DNA of 64,000 bases from Tricholomella constricta (lineage: Eukaryota; Basidiomycota; Agaricomycetes; Agaricales; Lyophyllaceae), in contig JAACJP010000068.1 of NCBI GenBank assembly GCA_013368375.1, positions 1 to 64,000 of the forward strand, written 5' to 3'. Positions 20,394 through 33,435 of this stretch are shown here, piece by piece. Below the pieces are notes generated by a model. The model did not search any database. It was given only the letters and a program-made list of their open reading frames with translations, and was not told where the DNA came from. How positions within the stretch are numbered: the first letter of the stretch is position 1; every line of letters starts with the position of its first letter. The position numbers were made by a program, and so were the translations under genes.

Positions 20394-20864
20394 GAAGCAG
20401 GCGCCTTTCTCTCGTTTTAATCCCAGCGCGTGATACCCTGCCCCACTACAGTATCTATACCGAATCCCAAGTCTGAATGAATACCTAAAGGGATTTAAAC
20501 GTATACCGGTCCAACAGCATTTTCTTTTTCCCATGGTTAAATGCCCAACCTTCTTCTCGCATGTAATCCCATGAAGCCCTGAACAAGAACGACGATTGCC
20601 CAAACGCGTGTGCCCCGGAAAATGATCTATCGAAAGAATCAAGAAGGGTTTTCTGAGAGTGAAGAGGTCTGCCCTGGTGAGGGTGATGTCGAGGCCTTCA
20701 AATAGTCAACAAAAAAAAAAATCAATTCGAATTATATCGACACTAGACGGATGATAAGGCCTACTAAACTGCTGCTGTGTCTGGAAGATTCAGATCTCCC
20801 AGACAAAGTCATGGTCAAGAGCACTGCTCTGATATATAAGCCGTCCAACCTGTCAATCCCGTTA
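20394..20864. other. Interval without recognisable gene
   Basis: AT-rich sequence with an A11-12 tract near 20710-20721; no supported ORF. It may hold the kinase B promoter and the 3' end of the next gene. Confidence 0.5.
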
Positions 20865-21440
20865 TTACCTCCCCTTCATGATCGAGCAGCAAGCAGCCGA
20901 CGTACCTTTGTTCTGCAAATACTTGTCCATCGCCGTGAAAGCGAATCGCCGTATTTCCCTCTCCAGCAACCACACATCATCGCATGTGACGACCCCGCAA
21001 TCGTGGAGTACACAGATGGCATCCAAAAACCAAGTACGCGAGCTGAACTCCGCTGGATGAATGGTCGATCCGATCGCTGGAATGGCCACCGTCCTGAACA
21101 TTGGTAGAAGACTGTCCTGTCCGACGATATCCTCATAAGTGCCCAGGAACCCAACATCACCGAGTCGAACGATCGCAACAAGGAGAGGCGAAGAGACGAT
21201 GTCCTTGGTTTCCGCTTCAAAAGCCCATTCGGCGGAGGAGTCTGCGCTGTTTATGACATGGAATAGTGTGCCAGATGAGCCGATAGGTGAAACGGAAGAG
21301 TTGGGGACGTAGAAGGCCCAGTTCCATGCGGCTAGATCGCCTCGGTAGGAGAGGACAGCGTATAAGCGATTGGATTCCAACTCTGCGTCTGTGCAGACGT
21401 TTGGTGGAGTGTCTGGAGAGGGATCAGAGTATTCGACCAT
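20865..21440 (-). CDS. DUF6914-like small protein
   Basis: Open frame from ATG 21440, 191 aa; the frame is open upstream to 21590 but without a better ATG. The layout resembles the fungal DUF6914 group: LYAVLSYRGDLAAWNWAFYV, then a Gly/Ser loop and LFHVINS. These are followed by a Trp-containing strand with an acidic segment, VAIVRLGDVG, and a C-terminal SRTWFLDAICVLHDCGVV helix. The real 3' end may be spliced: a GTACGT donor inside the AACAAAG codons near 20912 could join a short further exon. Function is unknown for the group. The assignment rests on pattern memory only. Confidence 0.45.
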   Translation of the reverse strand: MVEYSDPSPDTPPNVCTDAELESNRLYAVLSYRGDLAAWNWAFYVPNSSVSPIGSSGTLFHVINSADSSAEWAFEAETKDIVSSPLLVAIVRLGDVGFLGTYEDIVGQDSLLPMFRTVAIPAIGSTIHPAEFSSRTWFLDAICVLHDCGVVTCDDVWLLEREIRRFAFTAMDKYLQNKGTSAACCSIMKGR

Positions 21441-21720
21441 CGTGCACTCGAGATCGGAGGTAATGGCAGAACGGACACTATTGACATCAATCGGCTTTCT
21501 CCGTGGGCATCGGTAAAATACAGACACAAACTGAGAGCAAAGAACGTTGGTCAGATTGCGTGAGATATACAAGAAGCTACATGAGATCACAGCAAAAGGT
21601 TAATAAGGGACTGTATATGTAGTCTATCGAGCGTCCATATCACGCGCCTCGTAAGTAGATCGAGACGTCGTCATTAGTAGTTCATCCGCATGGCCTTCAG
21701 GAGAGGGAAACACATCGCGT

Positions 21721-24700
21721 TCAAAGAAGACGCTCTTTGGAGGAGACAGCCCTGATCCAGATCTCGCCTGGTCGGCTGAAGACGCAAAAGCATGAGCATC
21801 GTAGACACCAGGAAGAACAGAGAAACAAACTCACCTCTTCTCCCTCAAGATACGAAACACGAGTTTGCCTTCCCGGTCCACCGCAGACGGCCTGCGTCCA
21901 TTCACTTGGGGTGGTCGAGGAGGGAATGCGCCTGGTCCACACCGGTCTTGCAGATCAGCCAGCGACTCATTCGTTCCCTCCGTCTCAACGACAATCGTCC
22001 CGTACCATCCAGGGTCAACAAACATGTTGTTCGATTCCGGAATAGGAATGCGTGCTGGATAATTCGGCTGGGGACCAGCCCGGTTGTGGGCGTAGTGACT
22101 AGGAGACCGCGAGCCCCTGACGGGCGGGCGAATCAAGAAAGAGGAGCGGTGAACCCAGCGCACAACGTTATGAATGGCTCCTTGAGGCCTGAAAGCAAAT
22201 TTCAACACGAAAGGCGAGTCGTGACAGCCATCATGACCACTTACGTCTCCGTCCGCACCCTGTCCTGCAGAAGTTGTAGATTGGTTGCGATTTCCTCCCC
22301 CCACGGTCGCAGATCAATGTGCACGACTGGATTGGAAGAGTTCGGACCGGTTCGTATGACGCGATGAAAGTATGACGGCGGGAACGCCAGCGTTGGCATA
22401 TACTTTGGAAGATCTCCGATGGGGGAGTAGGTATAATCAAGATCCTGAGGCGCAAATAAGGTTGGTTATCAGCAGGGGCTCCTGTGTCAGACAGGAGGAA
22501 GCAAGAGGCGAAAACTCACGATGAGATAGCTCCCATCCCAGACGAGCCGGCCCACGTTCCCTTCGTCGCCCACAGCCACATCCCACACCACATCGCCTGT
22601 CCGCATGAGACCCATCACCCCCGCACGTCGGCACTCCGCTTCACACTCCAACACGCTCTTATCCGACAGCCAGTCCCCATCCGGTGACGGGACAAACACA
22701 CGCAGCAGCGGTGCGCGTTTAATGCGGAACAAGGGGGACTGGAACGAAGTCGTCTGCCTCCCAGCCTGTTGCTGCGATTGTGGAGTCATGCGTCCATGGT
22801 TTGACTGGGAGTATGTGGGTGACGGTGCACGGCTTGATTGTCGCGAACCATTGCGCATCGCACCCCGGGAACGGGCGACTGCGGCTTCCTTCTCTGCCTG
22901 GGCGCGGAGGCGCAGTACAACACGTGTGTAAGCGCGAGTCGAAGCGGCCAGCTGGTGAACGGTTTCATTTAGCGACTGGTCCCGGTGTGAGGGGTGGATA
23001 GATAGAGAGTGAACATAGAGGGCTGCGACCCGCGCGTATTCGTGTGTGGGCGTTGAGACCCCTCGCATGTAATCGTTGAGATCCTGAAATCAAACAAGAC
23101 GCAGTTAATTTTCGACGAAGCGAACGATACTACTGAGGACGCGCCTGTAGCGACAAGGACAACGGATCATGCTCACTCCACGTCCACCGTGCATATCCCA
23201 CCGTCTTCAAGAACCGCTCCAGCACCATCTCGCGCAGCATCGGATTCTGCACGATCATGAACCGGATCTCCCGCGATAGACTCAAGATCATACACCAATC
23301 ATGAAACGACAAGAACCCAAGCAACGCCGCCAGCAGCATTGGCTCTGACATGAATGGCGTTATGCGATCCTCGCTCCCATCCACGCCATCGATAATGGGC
23401 GGAGCAACCGTCTGCGGCTCCGGCTCCATCTCCCCCGCTCTCACTCTCCCCCGCATATGCTCCGGCACCATTCTCTCTACCGACACCGGGGATGGCGGCG
23501 CGTTGAAGTTGGCAGGAAGCTGGCTCGCCAGCTCGGTATAAGAAACCCCATCCGAGAACACCTCCTCGCCGCCGCTCAACTTGTGCCGCGAGCCTGTGCC
23601 GTCCGCCGGGCTGGGGCTGGGGGCCCTCGATGTCGAAACAGGCCCCACCATCTTGACGCCCTCAAAGTTGGCGAACGGGTCGTCATCCAGCGGGACCCCC
23701 AACACATCACCGTCAACCTGGATCGGCCGTGCCTGCGTCTGTGTCTGCGTCTGCGCCTGTCCGGGCGATATCGGCGTTACGGGACGCCCCTTGGCAGGGC
23801 TGCGCTGGTACGAGACGCTGTTGTTGCTTGTGTGGGAATAGGTGGAGAAGTCAGCGGATGACTGGGGCGCCCGGGACTTGCTAGGCCGTTGAGTTCGTGG
23901 GGGTGTCTGGCGCGTGGGCACCGTCTGTTCGATGGCTGGCAAGGGTGAAAAGTTTCCGTTCACTTGGAATGTCTGAATGTCCTTGGGCGGAGGCTGAGGT
24001 TGAGGTTGATGTGTAGATCGAGGAGAGGGATATCCACCGGCGGGACCGTAATTGTTATGCGCAGCAGCCGGGAGTGGTCGAGAATGGAGAGGCTGTTGTA
24101 GGGGAGGCTCGGACTTCCTAGAATGCGGGTATACTTCCGCTGGAGGTGAAGGATACTGCTGTCGAGGGGGCGGGGCCGGATGCGACCGCGTTTTGTGCTG
24201 GCTCGCGAGATGGGCAGCAGGGTAAGGATGAGGAGGAGCTTGTGGTCCATTCTGATCAACAGCGGCCATCGCAGTGAAGATCAGCGGTTTGCCTGTTATG
24301 ATCGGACCTTTAGTCGACCTCACGCTAGCTGAATTCCGCAGCGGCGTGGAGGTATTAGGCATGCCTGTCCTCTGCTGTTGAGATGTGTAGGCGTTGGGAG
24401 GCGGTGAAATGATACGGCGCTGACTGCTGGCAAGAATATCTTGGGAGGGTATATTTCCGAATGATTGTTGGGCAGATATATCGGGCTCGCTGAAATTGAT
24501 GCCCATGAAGTCTGGGTTTGGCTGATGGTAGGATTTATGATTTTCGTCCCGACTAGACTGAGACTGGGCGATGCTTGCTCGGTTTTCTTCAAATACGGCC
24601 TGAAATGATAAAATTAGGATGACGTCATTCAGAGCCGCTAGGTATGTGTACCGATGTTCGCGAAGGTGGGGCTGGCGACGGCTGTCCTGGAGGCTTCGCT

Positions 24701-26011
24701 TTTGATATTTTCCGATCCGTTTTTGGAGAAGTGGACGGACTCGAAAAGCCCTGTTGACGGCGAGGGAACATCAGAGAAGCGACAGGAGATGAAAATGGCG
24801 AGATGAAGACAGAGCATAAACTGACGACAGCACGTTCCATTACATTACGTGCTTTAAAGCATCCGGCAGTCAGTGCCGTACTCCAGCTATCTTTATCTCG
24901 CACATGACGAGATGGAGACTTTCGTGGATACCCTCACGTTCGAAAATGAGATACGAGAAGGCAGAGAATTGATAGTTACCTGGTTTGGAGAGAAATCAGA
25001 AGTTCCCGGACTCTGGCGATGGCTGGGGAGGGGGCGACTTCCAAAGACATCATCGGGCCGCCCATCATGCTGAGTATTATCCGAGAAGAGAGTCGTCCTG
25101 CTGGATGATGCCCCTGCACCTGAATGTGAAGCAGTCCCTTCAGTGAGATAGCCTTGGTATGATAGGGATTGATTCGATGGCTGGGAAGTCAAAGTATGCG
25201 AGGGGAGACCGTGATCGGGGTCATGACCGAAGGACGACGCGATAGGAAAGGTGGATTGCTGTGAATCGGGAGGGGGACTAGGAAGGCCGCTGGGACCTGC
25301 CTGCGGTATTAGATGAGGAATCGGGGCAACAACGTCGTGAGATGAGGTCGTGGGCAGGCTCGTTGTTGCCTGATTGAAGTTAAAAGTTTTCTGGACAGGC
25401 ACTTTTTCTGGGGCGGCGATTGGTTTCGTCGAGGTAGGCTCCGGTTGCGTATCTTCCCCAGCGATCATACTCCATAAGTGAGCGTATTCCCCCTGGATTG
25501 GAGACGAAAATTCGACAGAAAGCGGTCGAGACTGGTAAGACACAGCTGTCGGTGCGCCGAAATTTGATGGGTCGAGTCCAGACGGGGGTGGTAGCGGTTT
25601 GTCGAGCATGGGAACATGAGAGGTTGGTCGTGCGCGAAGCTGCGTAGGCGAATGTTGACGGGGAGCTGGCGGTCTAATCCCCTGTTCATGCGGGATATCG
25701 CGATCTTTTCCTGCAGTATATGACTGATGGCGCAGCATTCTAGAATCCATATCACGTTGAGGCTGCACCGCAGCCTGAGCAACGGTCCTGGCTCCCCGAT
25801 TTTGATACAGAGACGGCGCTGCCGCATCCCTCCTAGTACTAGCGAGCGTCATCGGAGACGATACAATTCGCGGAGCTTCTTGTACTGCGTAGGTAGAAGC
25901 AAACCTAGCAAATAAAGGCGGGGCAGATGTCGGAGCAGAAGGTGGTGGTGATTGAGGTAACGGTTTGGTTTGCGGATCCTGCCTGACCTTTTTACGAAGA
26001 AAGCCCGCCAT
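21721..26011 (-). CDS. Large Pro/Ser-rich protein, conserved in fungi, unknown function
   Basis: Eight exons, complement(21721..21775, 21835..22188, 22245..22444, 22520..23083, 23145..24599, 24652..24750, 24844..24918, 24980..26011), 1277 aa. It starts MAGFLRKKVRQ. The first about 750 residues are disordered (Pro, Ser, Gln, Thr; repeated TQTQTQ). From about residue 755 the sequence becomes ordered: a helix-rich block (EPMLLAALLGFLSFHDW...LSREIRFMI) with a faint F-box-like spacing, then WTWSEHDPLSLSLQ, a helical segment and a beta-rich C terminus (IDLRPWGEE, NVVRWVHRSS, WYGTIVVETEG). Intron 23084..23144 appears to use a GC donor (CAG|GCGCGT), the only option that keeps the frame. No catalytic motif is seen; a scaffold or adaptor role is a guess. 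Confidence 0.72.
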
Positions 26012-28139
26012 ACTGGTCCAATATATATGCCAGTGGGCCGACCGTTGCTAGAACTACAAACAGTTAGGAAAAGCTCGTCGTGATGCAGGCCTTGAGGTCG
26101 TCCAGAACATAAGAGTGCAGAGCTTATGTAAGCTGGCATAAAATTACCTTGATCATCTCAGCGGAACAACTTGTGTATCCAGTGAGTTCCTTCGCACCGA
26201 GATGCTACATATCTATTTCGAACTCTTATAAGTACTTCCGGCTGATGAAAAAGATCTCAGGCCTGAGGCATCGTTTCTTTCTTTTCGCGGACGAGAGCTA
26301 CAAGGCTAACTAGTGGCACTACATGCACCTAATCGGAAAATATACCGTTGTCATTGAAAAATTGTCTCTAAAAGTCGCAATCATAACAGTCATAAGATCT
26401 GAAGAATCAGAGATTTGCATTATGACCTGTCGTTGAGTATCAATAATTAATCAAACAGGCTGAACGACAATTGGGTGGCTTTAAGCTTACTACCAGTGAT
26501 GTAACTAGATTCTCTAGATGCGACATACGATACGAGGCTCTCGTTGTTTCCAACAGGCCTCTTTTTCAAAGCTTTAAACGACAGAATGGGTATTACATCA
26601 CTTGTATCGTTTTATCTGGGAATTTTCTCTGGCTCTCGAATCCTTTCAGGTCCCCCATTGCTCTCGCTTGATAGCAAACTTGGGTTCCAGCGCATGCCGA
26701 CATATTCACGGACCCTGTGGAGTAATTGACCCCAGACTACTTGTTACATAATTGATGAGAAGGCCAGTACCTCGTCAGACACTGACGAGGTACCGATTAT
26801 TCGCCCTTCACGCACGCCCTTGAGCAATCGTTTCGGCGTATTTTTAGCAGAGGAACATTCGTCTGGCATTCACGGCGAATGTGATCTAGTCATCCTCGGT
26901 AGCTGTATCACGCACGATGCAGTCCGCGAGGTTCAGGAATCGTAACTCTTCTCGTAACAGATGATCATTGACTCTCAAGGAAAGGTTACCTCATTGCAAT
27001 TTCCGATCTAACGAACCTTGCATCAATTGCTGCATTGATTCCCACTCTTGTAAACAACTCGAAAGGACTCACCACGACCAGGCTACCTCGCAACATCTTC
27101 GATCATGCCTGCAGATCGACAGAAACGTCCATTGTGTGCGTCGAGCTTTTACGTCCTTTAGGCTTGACTTCACCTAGGAAACCCATAATTGATGGCGACA
27201 TCGAATCTATCTCGGCATGACGCAGCGAAATTGCCCGCCCAATGCCTTGACGTGCGGGTACTGGAATTTGGCAATATGTATTGCGACATATGGAATGACA
27301 ACCGCACCTGCGCCAGGCGCTAAAGCTTTTAGGCTCAGTCGATTTCTCATGTCGAAAGGGCTTTGTGGAGGATGTGTGGAGCGATTTGAATACGAATGCG
27401 TCACGCATTCATCTTCTATTCTCCCACTAGTATTGTGGGGCGTCTCCTTCTAGAGGTCATCGATGTACGTAGTCAGCGAGTTGGGAGTAGAAGAAGCACC
27501 TTTACGGAACTGCGAGTGTGCGAGAGCATGATGGGAACTCTCCGTGTGTCTGGCTTCTTACTGAGCGCGGGGCACTCGATCACAGCCGATGTCAAGGCTT
27601 CCATTTCTTCCATTACCCCATCAGGAGAAGGATTGCCGTGAGAAAGGTTCTCGGTCAGAGGAAGAGTCACTAGTGCCAAGATAGACCGAGAATATCATTC
27701 GATTAGGGGGGACGCCTGGAGACCAGGTGCCGAGATACAATTTTAGCAGGTAGCACCAGACTGAGCCTTCAGTACCAGTGAAACTTATACGATGCGAGTA
27801 GTTTTGCATGTATATTGAGTCCAAAGAGACGACCCAGAAGACGTGGTGTAGAGCATGTAAGAATTAGTGGGTCAAGGGACTTTGAAGACGAAGAATTGGA
27901 TTTCACCCCCTAAAGGCCATTCCACCACACTATCTTGGTCATCTTTAATCCCTGGAGCCTTTGAAGGAGAACGTGCTGTAAGACTTGTCGGAAACACCTG
28001 GCCTGGCGAAACGGCTGTTCTCGCTGGCCTGGTCGTTAACGCATCCAGATGTAGGGTAGAAAGTAAAATACTCAAAGTATGGCAGGTTTTTGGCGACTAC
28101 GACAAGCAAATCATGGGGCAATGGGCCAGTTCATGCATT
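26012..28139. other. Gene-poor interval
   Basis: Only short unrelated ORFs. A small inverted repeat (CTCGTCAG...CTGACGAG) lies at 26772-26789. Minus-strand stretches between 27400 and 27680 look like the C-terminal part of the doubtful gene that follows, but no reliable exon chain could be drawn. Confidence 0.4.
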
Positions 28140-29180
28140 CGAACATAGTAATAGCATGGAGGACCGATTCAGGGATTTATTGACATTTTCGAAGTCGGTC
28201 CTACAAGTAGAAGGCTTAAGTGTGACTTCGAGATGTAGCAAAGGCGCCGCTGGCAATCGAAATGTCGCCTTGACGTCGCGCAGGGCATCGAGGCAGAGCT
28301 GAGTGGGCAAATTTTCCTCGTCATGATCGTCGGCCGAGAAATCCAGTAACTCAAGATCGGGATAACATTTTCAAATGAAAGCAAGGACTAAGAATGCTGG
28401 GCAGACAAAGATCTAGAGGCGCAGAAATGGGAAATTGATGGCGGCGGCCACGACTGTTGGTAAGTCGAATCGATGAACGTCAGTTCAACAAGGTGTGGCG
28501 AAACTATGAAGAGGACCTTGGAATGAGCTGGGATGTCGCTGCCAACAGCATAGGGTAACAAGCGACCGTCATAAAAGTTACGGCGCGTTTAGAGAGACTT
28601 AAGAGTGAAGATAAGTAGACGAAAACGAACGCCTATGAACGGATGTTCTAGTCCGGGCTCGAGCGTGATGTTTATGGAGCGAACAGCTCCGACGGCCAAA
28701 TCGTTGCCTTCCAGTCCAAAGGCAGTGCACAGAAAGAGAGCTGGTAGTCACATTGCGGCGATGATATTCATATATTCGAGTGACGTCTGCAAGCAAAAAG
28801 TCAGCTGTTTTGAAAGGCGTATCAGGCGGTTACTTCATGAAGAGTTTCAGCGAGAACTTCCGATACCGAGGAATTGGGAGCGTCAACGTATACGACCAGC
28901 TGAGAAATAATGCGACGCGAAGAGGAAGGAGAGGACAGAAACGACTCACAGCGATTTAGAATAATTAGTCATCATCCAAGTTTTCAACTGTCAACGCGCG
29001 GACCGCCGATCAGAACTTACACGATAAGAGCATGCCCACAGCGACATGTGAAAGATTCAGAAGGACGACAGAAATCATCGCCAGCGGGAAAGGACTCATC
29101 CTGCGTCTTGAACATAATGGGCAATCGCAGCAACACCGCAGCACTTGGAATCCGAAAGCTCTTCAACATCTAACGAGTTC
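28140..29180 (-). pseudogene. Possible F-box/LRR-like gene or remnant
   Basis: Several minus-strand stretches read like the leucine-rich C-terminal halves of mushroom F-box proteins: YPDLELLDFSADDHDEE and LHLEVTLKPS (about 28200-28360), VSPHLVELTFIDS (about 28470-28520) and VRSINITLEPGLEHPFIGV (about 28630-28690). A Cys-containing segment lies near 29030-29110. They are in different frames and I could not link them all by good splice sites. It is either a multi-exon gene or a decayed one, and the ends are uncertain. Confidence 0.3.
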
Positions 29181-29538
29181 ATGCAGCAGTAGCAGTATAG
29201 TCTGCTGAAAGGAAGCAGGGAGAGGGAGCTCAGCGTCGGGACTTGGTCCTTGTGCAGCCCAGAATCACGATACGATCCTTGTGTGATGCATAACGTAAAC
29301 TCTAACGCTGGCGAACGCCGACGGCCGAACGGTTTCGGTCAACATTTGCAGGATTTTTTCCTCTGTCTCTCTGAAAGACAACTTCTCGAGTCCAGAACAA
29401 GGGACGAAGTGCGCTTGGACAGGCCTCAGGTAGGACTTGGGCATAGCCGCGGAGGCAAAGCGTGACCGTCACACTTGGTCGGTGACTCCAGCTTCAGCCT
29501 CACAGCCTCACAGCCTCATTGTCCCAACTCAACAGTCC

Positions 29539-29988
29539 ATGTCGACATCTAGAGCGCGTGTAGAGGACACATATGAGTCGCAGAATGACCAGAGACTAGA
29601 TGAATTGCATACAAAAATTCGGACGTTACGCGGCGTGAGTCTCCAAAAGCCACGTTAATCCCGACATCTCACTGGGAAATTATTCAGATTACGACCGACA
29701 TACATGACGACGTGGAGCGTCAGAATCTGATGCTGGACGAGACAGTGAGCCCCAATACACTGAGGAATAGCTCATGATCCTCATGCAATGGCACAGGGAG
29801 ACCGCTTCAGTGCGTTCGGTAGTGCCCTGACGCAAACGTCAGATCGAGCTGCGCGCGCTTTCGGTATCGGGGAAGGTGGCTTCAAGAGCTTCCGCATCGC
29901 GATGCTTGTCGTTTCGTTGTTTATATTCTTCTGGATCACGTCGAAGTTGTATTATTGGTGGCGGCCTGCTGGAACGGGAGCCGCTTGA
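29539..29988 (+). CDS. Sft1/Bet1-like Qc-SNARE
   Basis: Three exons, 29539..29634, 29688..29744, 29797..29988, 114 aa; introns 53 and 52 bp, both phase 0. A SNARE heptad region spans about residues 12-75 (ESQNDQRLDELHTKIRTLRG, then DIHDDVERQNLMLDET), with Gln of the RQN triplet as the likely zero-layer residue. A single C-terminal transmembrane anchor follows (SFRIAMLVVSLFIFFWIT) with a short luminal tail. Size and layout match yeast Sft1 (97 aa) and Bet1 (142 aa), Qc-SNAREs of ER-Golgi or intra-Golgi transport. The NDxxLdxLxxKixtfR start is closer to Sft1; the exact orthologue is not settled. Confidence 0.88.
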
Positions 29989-30568
29989 CATGTCGATGCA
30001 TATATACCCAGGTGACTTGCGTGTGTATTGAACTTTTCTTGTGCTCTAACCATGGGAATGAACAGGTCTTTACATTGTAGCCATATTGTCTATGACATAA
30101 TTTCATATCTTTTAGGTTTCGAGGCCTCCATACTTTTGCACAAACGACTCGCACGCAAGTCCCCGCTACTCAAAATTTATACGCCATGTGCTCTGCTTGC
30201 GTCCAATAAACTTGATGTATTTACAGGGCTCGAAACTGCCAACCACTTCGAAAGTATAATGACAAGCTGTAGCTTCCCTGCTTGCTGCGATGACTGGAGC
30301 GCATCGCCTACACCGACCGCAAGTCATCTCTTTGTCGGCAAGCATACATCTCCTCCAGTTCCAGGGTATCATACTCAAATCTTGCACTTCGAAGTTTCTC
30401 GCTGTCTCGCTTCTCTAATCAGGTTCAATGACGATTTGGGACATGTATCGTGAGCTGGCTCCTGAATTCCTTCACTTCACTTCAGGTCTCAGGGTTCCTT
30501 TTTCAGCCAGCTGTTGTATCTCTAATCGAAAAGGGTATACAATCGAAAGTCATGTCATGTATCATGAT

Positions 30569-31430
30569 TCAAGCGCTGGTCTGCTCTATCCGCTCTTCGC
30601 TAGCCTTCTCCTTCATCTCCTCCTGCACAGAAGACACCTCCGTTGCGGTAGTAGTAGTAGTGGGGGCGGGCGTATGTTTCGAGGCCCTGAACAGCACAAA
30701 TGCTGCAATGGCCGTGAAAAATATCGTGACCCAGGGGAAAATTGCGACCAATCGCACTGGAAGACATCGTCAGCACGCTCACACACGGAAACCGCGAATG
30801 CAAGAAGAAAACGCACGATAGGACATGGTCTTATACTCGCTCGAATTGCCGCTCTGCTTCTGGAGTGAGGCAATGACGGAATGAGGGAGTTCAAGGTCGC
30901 CAACGAAGGCGCGGACGATGGCGCTGCGGTTGGTGAAGATATACGTGAAGGGGACGGCGCATGCGAACAGCCAGACGCAGCAGAAGGCGAGGGCGTAGGC
31001 CTGCAGCTTCAGAGTGCGGTTGACGAGTTTCGCCGTCCAGGGGAGGTACATCCCGGCGACGAAGTTGTACGTGAGGATGCCGATGAGGACGGAGCCAGTC
31101 GTTAGCACGATACCGGCGGTCGTGGCATCTGAAGCCGAGATTCGTCAATATAGAGGGGAGCGGGGGGAAAAAAAGGACATACCGGAGACGTCGATGGTAA
31201 GGACGGTCGGCGGGGGCACTTTCGCTTTCAAAGCGGCTTGCGACCGGTTGGATTCAATCAAGGCGTTCAGACCTGTGAAGCCGCGGCGTTTGTCAGTATG
31301 GGGAGGGCTAGGGCAGTGTGTGAGGAACGGATGTGGACTTGCCTGTACCGGACGAGACAATCGCCCATGCCCAAGCTATCGAAAGAGCAGCGATGCGGGC
31401 AGCTTTCATGGGAACGGCGGTAGAGGACAT
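30569..31430 (-). CDS. Four-helix membrane protein, paralogue A
   Basis: Four exons, complement(30569..30756, 30817..31128, 31183..31272, 31349..31430), 223 aa. Hydrophobic segments: N-terminal (AALSIAWAWAIVSS), two central helices (VLIGILTYNFVAG; ALAFCCVWLFACAVPFTYIF) and one near the C terminus (VAIFPWVTIFFTAIAAFVLF), then a Thr- and Glu-rich tail. Shares exon structure and the GLNALI-x2-N-x5-LK and LRLVAI-x-PW motifs with the gene at 34121-35014, so the two are paralogues. Families of this shape are common in Agaricomycetes; no function is known. Intron phases are identical in both genes, which supports the models. Confidence 0.75.
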
Positions 31431-33435
31431 GGTGAAGGTCTGACACGGGCACAAAGACCCAACTTGCCTGGTATTCGACGTTTTATATCACTCGAGGCTC
31501 ATGCGCCCGGGATCTCGATGGTAATGAGGGAACCGACGCGCTCTGTCGGCGGCCGTGCGGGTTTCCTGCTCCTCCAGGCTTCTGCCCTTAATCGATCAAT
31601 TAGAGAGGGGGTCTGTGATTCTTTGAAAGCCTTGGGCCTTTGTCGTCCGTGTGGCGGCGCTGCTCGAATTGCTTGCGCGGGGAAAGTTTATAGGCTGCGC
31701 CATATGGTCAGGCACCGTTCGTCGTTCTCCACGCTTTCATCGTCGGTTGGGTAACAAACTTTGTAACAAAGCTACAGCGGACTGCGGGGCCCCGCTGCGC
31801 ACCTCCGTCCACGGTGTGCGGGGAACATCTTGGTGGGAATAGCGTTGTGCAGGCTCTTGAGTAGGTGCTTCTTTTCTGACTGCTGAAACAAAAAAAAAAG
31901 ATAGAAAAATAATTTGTTCTGCATGTAGGCCACACCATTCCGTTCGTAAAGTTCGCTGATCGGCACGAAGGACGTCAAAGCACGATCAATTTTGATCTTG
32001 GTTGAGTGGATGAATGTTGACCCCCTTTTTCTCTTCAATTCTCCACGAGTTTTTAAGCATGCGGTGCCTGCCATGGCCGACTCCAAAGCTTTCGGTCTCT
32101 TCTGGCCTTGACCTATATATTCCTCAGACTTCGAAATAATTTCTCAATGGCACGACTCGTATGGCAATGCGGGTCCGGCGACTGACTCGACACGGGTGAG
32201 CCTTCCTTTTTTACAACTCCGTTCGACAACGCATCCATCGAAGTACTTATTATATTCGCACTGATAAGGAATCCCGCCCTCACCTCGCGCAGCGGCGTTC
32301 CAGATTACTAAGTTACTGAAGTTCTACAATCACAGGAAAAAAAGGCCCTGTTGTTGACAGTGGACAGGGGGTTCGAATCAGACATCCTCAAGAGTCGGGC
32401 CGTTTTCCTTGGAATCTCGTCTCTGATCTGAACCCTGCGAGGGCCATTCGACTCTCGCAACTCTTGATCATGACGGGGCTCTATGTAGGTGGGCGGCGTT
32501 GGAAGCTGTTTTTGATATCTTTCAGAGTCTTACGATTGGCTGCTGGAGACTCGGAGTTCGGAGTACATCCGCCAAGTGACACGCATAATGAGCCCACATG
32601 ATATTTAACTAAATGATGTGCCACAACTTGACGTCTTCCCCCCTCGGGATCACAGTCTGTTTTTTCATTCTTGCCGGATCGAGCTCGGGATCGGCTTTAA
32701 CGATTTGTCTGCTGAATTCTGAAGACCTCTTAGAGAGATGATGATGATCTTGTCCGCCGCCGCCGAGCACACTCCCTCCTCGCGTCCTGTCAATGTCTCA
32801 TGCATGGAAAGAACGCCCTGTTCCTGTGGCCTGAGCTGCGACGCGGCCGGATCTCTTGGATACTCACTTCAGTAGAGGAGTTGAACTGTGAATATGTCAC
32901 ATTCGTCGTCATACGATTCAATATTCACTTTTCACATTCACATTCACATTCGTCGACGTCGTCATGATTCAGATTTCAACCCAACGAAGTTCTTCGACCA
33001 GTGAGTGCTCTTGCAATTGGTCAAGATCGTTTGCAAACAAAATCCACAAATGGACGGCCTTGGCTCACTCGGACGGCTCCATGCAAAATATGCTGTCTAA
33101 AATCAAGTTTTATGCGTTAAAATTTTACTAGCATCTCAGTAGAGAGATGATTTAAAAAATTTCCAGCCAGGTTGGGTAGTCCGCCTTTCATTATCATCGC
33201 GAACAAGACTAAACTTTTGTGACCGTGGGAAACACCATCATATCAACGACCACGATCGTCCCGCCAAGCAGATAGTAAAATCCCGAGGAGACAGTTCCCT
33301 ACAGATGCTTCTCATGAACAATTTTTGTCTCATAATCGCGAGTTGGATTGAGTAAGGCCTGTCCAGCCTTCAAAAAAAACACTACCTTAATCTAAGATGA
33401 GAGTGTCAATGGCTTGATTGAGCCTAATGAGGAAT
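31431..33435. other. Two-kilobase interval without gene
   Basis: No supported ORF. Contains simple runs (CACATT repeats near 32932-32952, GAT repeats near 32738). A TTCGAATC box near 32371 is tRNA-like but cannot be folded into a tRNA. Probably the promoter of paralogue A plus the 3' flank of paralogue B. Confidence 0.5.

Noticed and set aside
32360..32400. tRNA gene, from a GGTTCGAATC B-box-like string
   Set aside because: The bases on each side cannot form a T stem, and no D arm or acceptor stem lies at the right distance.
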